From positions 16,603-80,602 of the forward strand of contig JAJDAK010000047.1 in the NCBI GenBank assembly GCA_029261895.1: a stretch of DNA of 64,000 nucleotides, in the 5' to 3' direction. The translations under genes and the position numbers were made by a program. Origin of the DNA: Deltaproteobacteria bacterium (GTDB lineage: Bacteria; Myxococcota_A; UBA9160; SZUA-336). A model generated the notes under the pieces. That model worked only from the letters and a program-made list of their open reading frames with translations. It did not search any database and was not told where the DNA came from. Positions 61,575 to 64,000 of the stretch are shown piece after piece; positions within the stretch are counted from its first letter, which is position 1, and the number at the start of each line of letters is the position of its first letter.

Positions 61575-62681
61575 ATGGCGCGAGCACAACAAGATCCTAA
61601 GGAAGAGAACCTGAAGGCCGTCGATTTGGCGGTGGCCGCAATAGAGAAGCAGTTCGGCAAGGGCTCCATCATGGTGCTCGGGAAAGACAATATAGATAGG
61701 GAGGTACCGGTGATCCCTTCGGGGGCGCCCTCGCTCGATATCGCACTTGGCATTGGCGGAATTCCTCGTGGCCGAATCACAGAGATTTATGGTCCGGAAT
61801 CATCGGGCAAAACCACATTGTCGTTGCACGCAGTGGCGGAATGCCAGCGACAGGGGGGTGTGGCGGCGTTTATTGATGCCGAGCACGCGCTTGATATTGG
61901 CTACGCGGCCAAACTTGGGGTGAACGCCGACGAACTGCTGGTCTCACAGCCGGACACGGGTGAACAGGCGCTGGAAATTGCCGACATGCTGGTGCGGTCA
62001 GGCGCAGTGGAGCTTCTGGTGATCGATTCGGTCGCCGCGTTGGTGCCGCGTGCGGAAATTGAAGGTGAGATGGGCGATACCCACGTGGGTCTCCAAGCGC
62101 GCTTGATGAGCCAGGCTTTGCGCAAGCTCACCGGCAACCTGTCCAAGTCCAATACCGCGATGATTTTCATCAATCAGATCCGGATGAAGATCGGCGTGAT
62201 GTTTGGCAATCCAGAGACAACTTCGGGTGGCAATGCGCTGAAGTTCTATTCCTCGGTCCGCTTAGATGTGCGTCGGATCGGCCAAATCAAGGACGGCACC
62301 GATTCCACTGGAAATCGAACGCGCGTCAAAGTGGTGAAAAACAAGATGGCGCCGCCGTTCCGACAGGCGGAGTTCGACATCATGTTCAACCAGGGAATTT
62401 CTCGCGAGGGCGATATTCTTGATCTGGCGTCAGAACAGGACATTGTCGACAAGGCAGGCACTTGGTTCAGCTTTGAGGGCACACGGATTGGCCAGGGGCG
62501 AGAGAATGCCAAGCGCTTCTTAAGGGAGAATCCGGACCTCTTTAACCGGATTGCAGAGCTCGTCTATGCCGCCGCGGGTCTAAAGCGAAAGGTGCCGGTG
62601 GAAGAGCCGGCAGTTGTCGCCACGCCTCAAAAGGAAGAGGCGGCTGCGCCTGCGGAGAAGCCGGTGGAGGCGAGCAGCTAG
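61575..62681 (+). CDS. recA: Recombinase RecA
   Basis: 368 residues. [14 protein letters not shown] at the N terminus, Walker [10 protein letters not shown], the Walker B region [20 protein letters not shown], the L2 loop [19 protein letters not shown] and [16 protein letters not shown]. RecA coats single-stranded DNA for recombination and SOS induction. AGGAGAG precedes the ATG. It is downstream of cinA and thpR on one strand; no intein. Confidence 0.98.
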   Translation: MARAQQDPKEENLKAVDLAVAAIEKQFGKGSIMVLGKDNIDREVPVIPSGAPSLDIALGIGGIPRGRITEIYGPESSGKTTLSLHAVAECQRQGGVAAFIDAEHALDIGYAAKLGVNADELLVSQPDTGEQALEIADMLVRSGAVELLVIDSVAALVPRAEIEGEMGDTHVGLQARLMSQALRKLTGNLSKSNTAMIFINQIRMKIGVMFGNPETTSGGNALKFYSSVRLDVRRIGQIKDGTDSTGNRTRVKVVKNKMAPPFRQAEFDIMFNQGISREGDILDLASEQDIVDKAGTWFSFEGTRIGQGRENAKRFLRENPDLFNRIAELVYAAAGLKRKVPVEEPAVVATPQKEEAAAPAEKPVEASS

Positions 62682-62770
62682 CGCTCGAATATCTCAAGAA
62701 ACCGAGGGGTTGAGTCGATCAACTTGCACGTTCCGGTAGTTCTATTTATCCGCCGGATCGATGGGCAGGT

Positions 62771-63931
62771 ATGGAGCTCAACGAAATCCTCCGCGTCGCA
62801 GTCAAGGGCAATGCCTCGGACATTCACCTGAAGTCCGGGTTGCCACCGCTATTTCGCGTGGACGGCGCTTTGGTCCCGTTGAAAAATGGTGAGCGTCTCA
62901 GTCCCGAAGACATGAACGGTATTCTGACGTCGATCACGACCGGCGGGCAGCAGCGACACTTTGAGGAATATCACGAGGTCGACTTCGCGTATTCGATTCC
63001 TGGGCTCGGACGCTTTCGTGTCAACGGCTTTCAGCAACGCGGCACCATCGGCATCGTTTTTCGTGTAATTCCGTTCGGCGTTCGCTCGGTCGAGCAATTA
63101 CATCTTCCCAAAGTGGTCGAACGCGTTGCGATGGAGCCGCGTGGCTTGGTCCTCGTGACCGGTACAACTGGCTCCGGAAAGTCGACCACGTTGGCGGCGA
63201 TGATCGACTACATCAATACACATCGCACCTGCCATATCATGACGATCGAAGACCCGATCGAATTTTTGATTCGCGACAAGCGCTCGATCGTCAACCAGCG
63301 CGAAATCGGCGTCGATACCACAGGTTTTTCAGCTGCTCTTCGTGCCGCGCTGCGCCAGGATCCCGACGTGATTCTCGTCGGTGAAATGCGCGACTTCGAG
63401 ACGATCGAGACTGCACTCACCGCCGCGGAAACAGGTCACTTGGTGATGTCGACCTTGCATACCATCGATGCGACCGAAACCATTACCCGCATTGTCTCGG
63501 TCTTTCCGCCGCATCAGCAGTCACAGATTCGCCTGCAGCTTGCCAACATCATCAAGGGCGTGATCAGCCAACGCCTCGTGCCTCGCGCCGACGGCAAGGG
63601 TCGCGTGCCGGCAGTGGAGTGTATGGTTTCGACGGGCATGATTCGCGAGTGTATTGCGGATAAAGACCGTACCAAAGAGATCCCCGATGCGATTGCTAAG
63701 GGCTTCACAACCTACGGCATGCAGACTTTCGATCAATCGCTGATGCAACATGTGAAAAGCGGCCTCGTGACCTACGAAGAGGCACTCCGCCATGTTTCCA
63801 ATCCGGATGACTTCGCACTCCGCTTCAAAGGCATCTCCGCGACCTCGGATTCCAGCTGGGATGAGTTCGACGATGAGGAGAAAAAGAAGGAAGTCCCGGA
63901 CGACGACGATCTCAAGATCGAGCGCTTCTAA
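62771..63931 (+). CDS. pilT: Type IV pilus retraction ATPase PilT
   Basis: A 386-residue hexameric ATPase. N-terminal PAS-like domain (ASDIHLKSGLPPLFRVDG), Walker A GTTGSGKST, the Asp box TIEDPIEFL, Walker B DVILVGEMRD, and the His box HLVMSTLHT. The C-terminal AIRNLIRE-like motif is not seen; the end is an acidic tail (DEFDDEEKKKEVPDDDDLK), unusual for PilT. PilT drives pilus retraction. 89 bases after recA. Confidence 0.94.
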   Translation: MELNEILRVAVKGNASDIHLKSGLPPLFRVDGALVPLKNGERLSPEDMNGILTSITTGGQQRHFEEYHEVDFAYSIPGLGRFRVNGFQQRGTIGIVFRVIPFGVRSVEQLHLPKVVERVAMEPRGLVLVTGTTGSGKSTTLAAMIDYINTHRTCHIMTIEDPIEFLIRDKRSIVNQREIGVDTTGFSAALRAALRQDPDVILVGEMRDFETIETALTAAETGHLVMSTLHTIDATETITRIVSVFPPHQQSQIRLQLANIIKGVISQRLVPRADGKGRVPAVECMVSTGMIRECIADKDRTKEIPDAIAKGFTTYGMQTFDQSLMQHVKSGLVTYEEALRHVSNPDDFALRFKGISATSDSSWDEFDDEEKKKEVPDDDDLKIERF

Positions 63932-63935
63932 CTCA

Positions 63936-63999
63936 GTAACGCAATGATCGGGGACGTTCTTGCGGAAATCCGCAAGAACGTCCCCGATCATTGCGTTAC
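63936..63999. repeat. Perfect 31-bp inverted repeat with 2-base loop
   Basis: The 31 bases from GTAACGCAATGATCGGGGAC at 63936 to GCGGA at 63966 pair perfectly with 63969-63999 around AA (63967-63968). It begins 4 bases after the pilT stop and reaches the window edge. As RNA it would be a very strong hairpin, but with no T-run visible. The GGGGACGTTCTTG core resembles, from memory, palindromes linked to REP-associated tyrosine transposases (RAYT); this is unproven. A fold-back artefact at a contig end would look alike. Confidence 0.8.
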
Positions 64000-64000
64000 C

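Noticed and set aside
1..64000. CRISPR arrays, prophage, intact insertion sequences and rRNA
   Set aside because: No regularly spaced repeats, phage structural genes, transposase genes or rRNA sequence were seen.

Overview
This looks like chromosomal DNA from an uncultured Gram-negative bacterium, most likely a deltaproteobacterial-grade lineage such as Myxococcota or a neighbouring phylum. That placement is inferred from gene content and no tree was built. LolA, Lgt, MltG and several probable lipoproteins point to an outer membrane. A PilZ protein of the kind common in myxobacteria, PilT, an HD-GYP protein and a class II ribonucleotide reductase fit that placement. Two features more usual in Actinobacteria stand out: a complete Pup-proteasome operon and an NADPH:F420 oxidoreductase. 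The window is dense with genes, mostly in short operons with 4-base start/stop overlaps. I see no rRNA, confident tRNA, CRISPR array, prophage or intact insertion sequence.

Layout. 1-3448 (minus): arginine-succinylation catabolism (astD partial, astA) behind an M20 amidohydrolase, plus a DUF971 protein. 3493-6743 (plus): F420 reductase, an ArsC-like phosphatase and a two-gene QAT-family ABC importer whose second gene fuses binding protein and permease. 6702-9110 (minus): an RND exporter. 9321-12692: class II RNR (nrdJ) behind a tandem pair of NrdR boxes and a possibly structured leader, then a small glycine-zipper/TSP3 protein. 12704-16300: an unusual divergent pair, a pyruvate kinase/ATP-sulfurylase fusion facing a TPR-sulfotransferase frame broken by one in-frame TAG. 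16369-20522: SDR, half-length racemase-like protein, amidohydrolase, hotdog thioesterase and GST. 20535-28965: ETF-quinone oxidoreductase, MFS exporter, an unknown protein, lgt, CCA-adding enzyme, patatin and a soluble histidine kinase. 29268-33812: transglycosylase, alpha/beta hydrolase, moaC, a PEGA-like secreted protein, an ArsR regulator facing radC, and PilZ. 34005-38328: ssb, uppP, ftsK, lolA.

38472-46824 is the centrepiece: a promoter and about 370 bases of leader carrying repeated GGCGTTG motifs, then mpa-dop-pup-prcB-prcA-pafA, a coiled-coil membrane protein, and mreB. The set is complete: ligase (PafA), depupylase/deamidase (Dop), tag (Pup, ending GGE), unfoldase (Mpa, ending QYL) and the 20S alpha and beta subunits.

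46865-55395 (mostly minus) holds lipid or xenobiotic-type enzymes: a compact GST/DUF4345/VOC/2-oxoglutarate oxygenase operon, an enoyl-CoA hydratase, a divergent acyltransferase, a second DUF4345 protein, an RRM protein, dienelactone hydrolase, SCP2, mltG and ruvX. 55465-59017 carries two HEAT-repeat proteins around an HD-GYP protein. 59192-63931 (plus) is pgpA-cinA-thpR-recA-pilT. The window ends in a perfect 31-bp inverted repeat (63936-63999).

The best candidates for something undescribed are the pyruvate kinase/sulfurylase fusion with its sulfotransferase partner, the extra membrane protein in the proteasome operon, the N-terminal domain shared by the HEAT and HD-GYP proteins, and the terminal inverted repeat.
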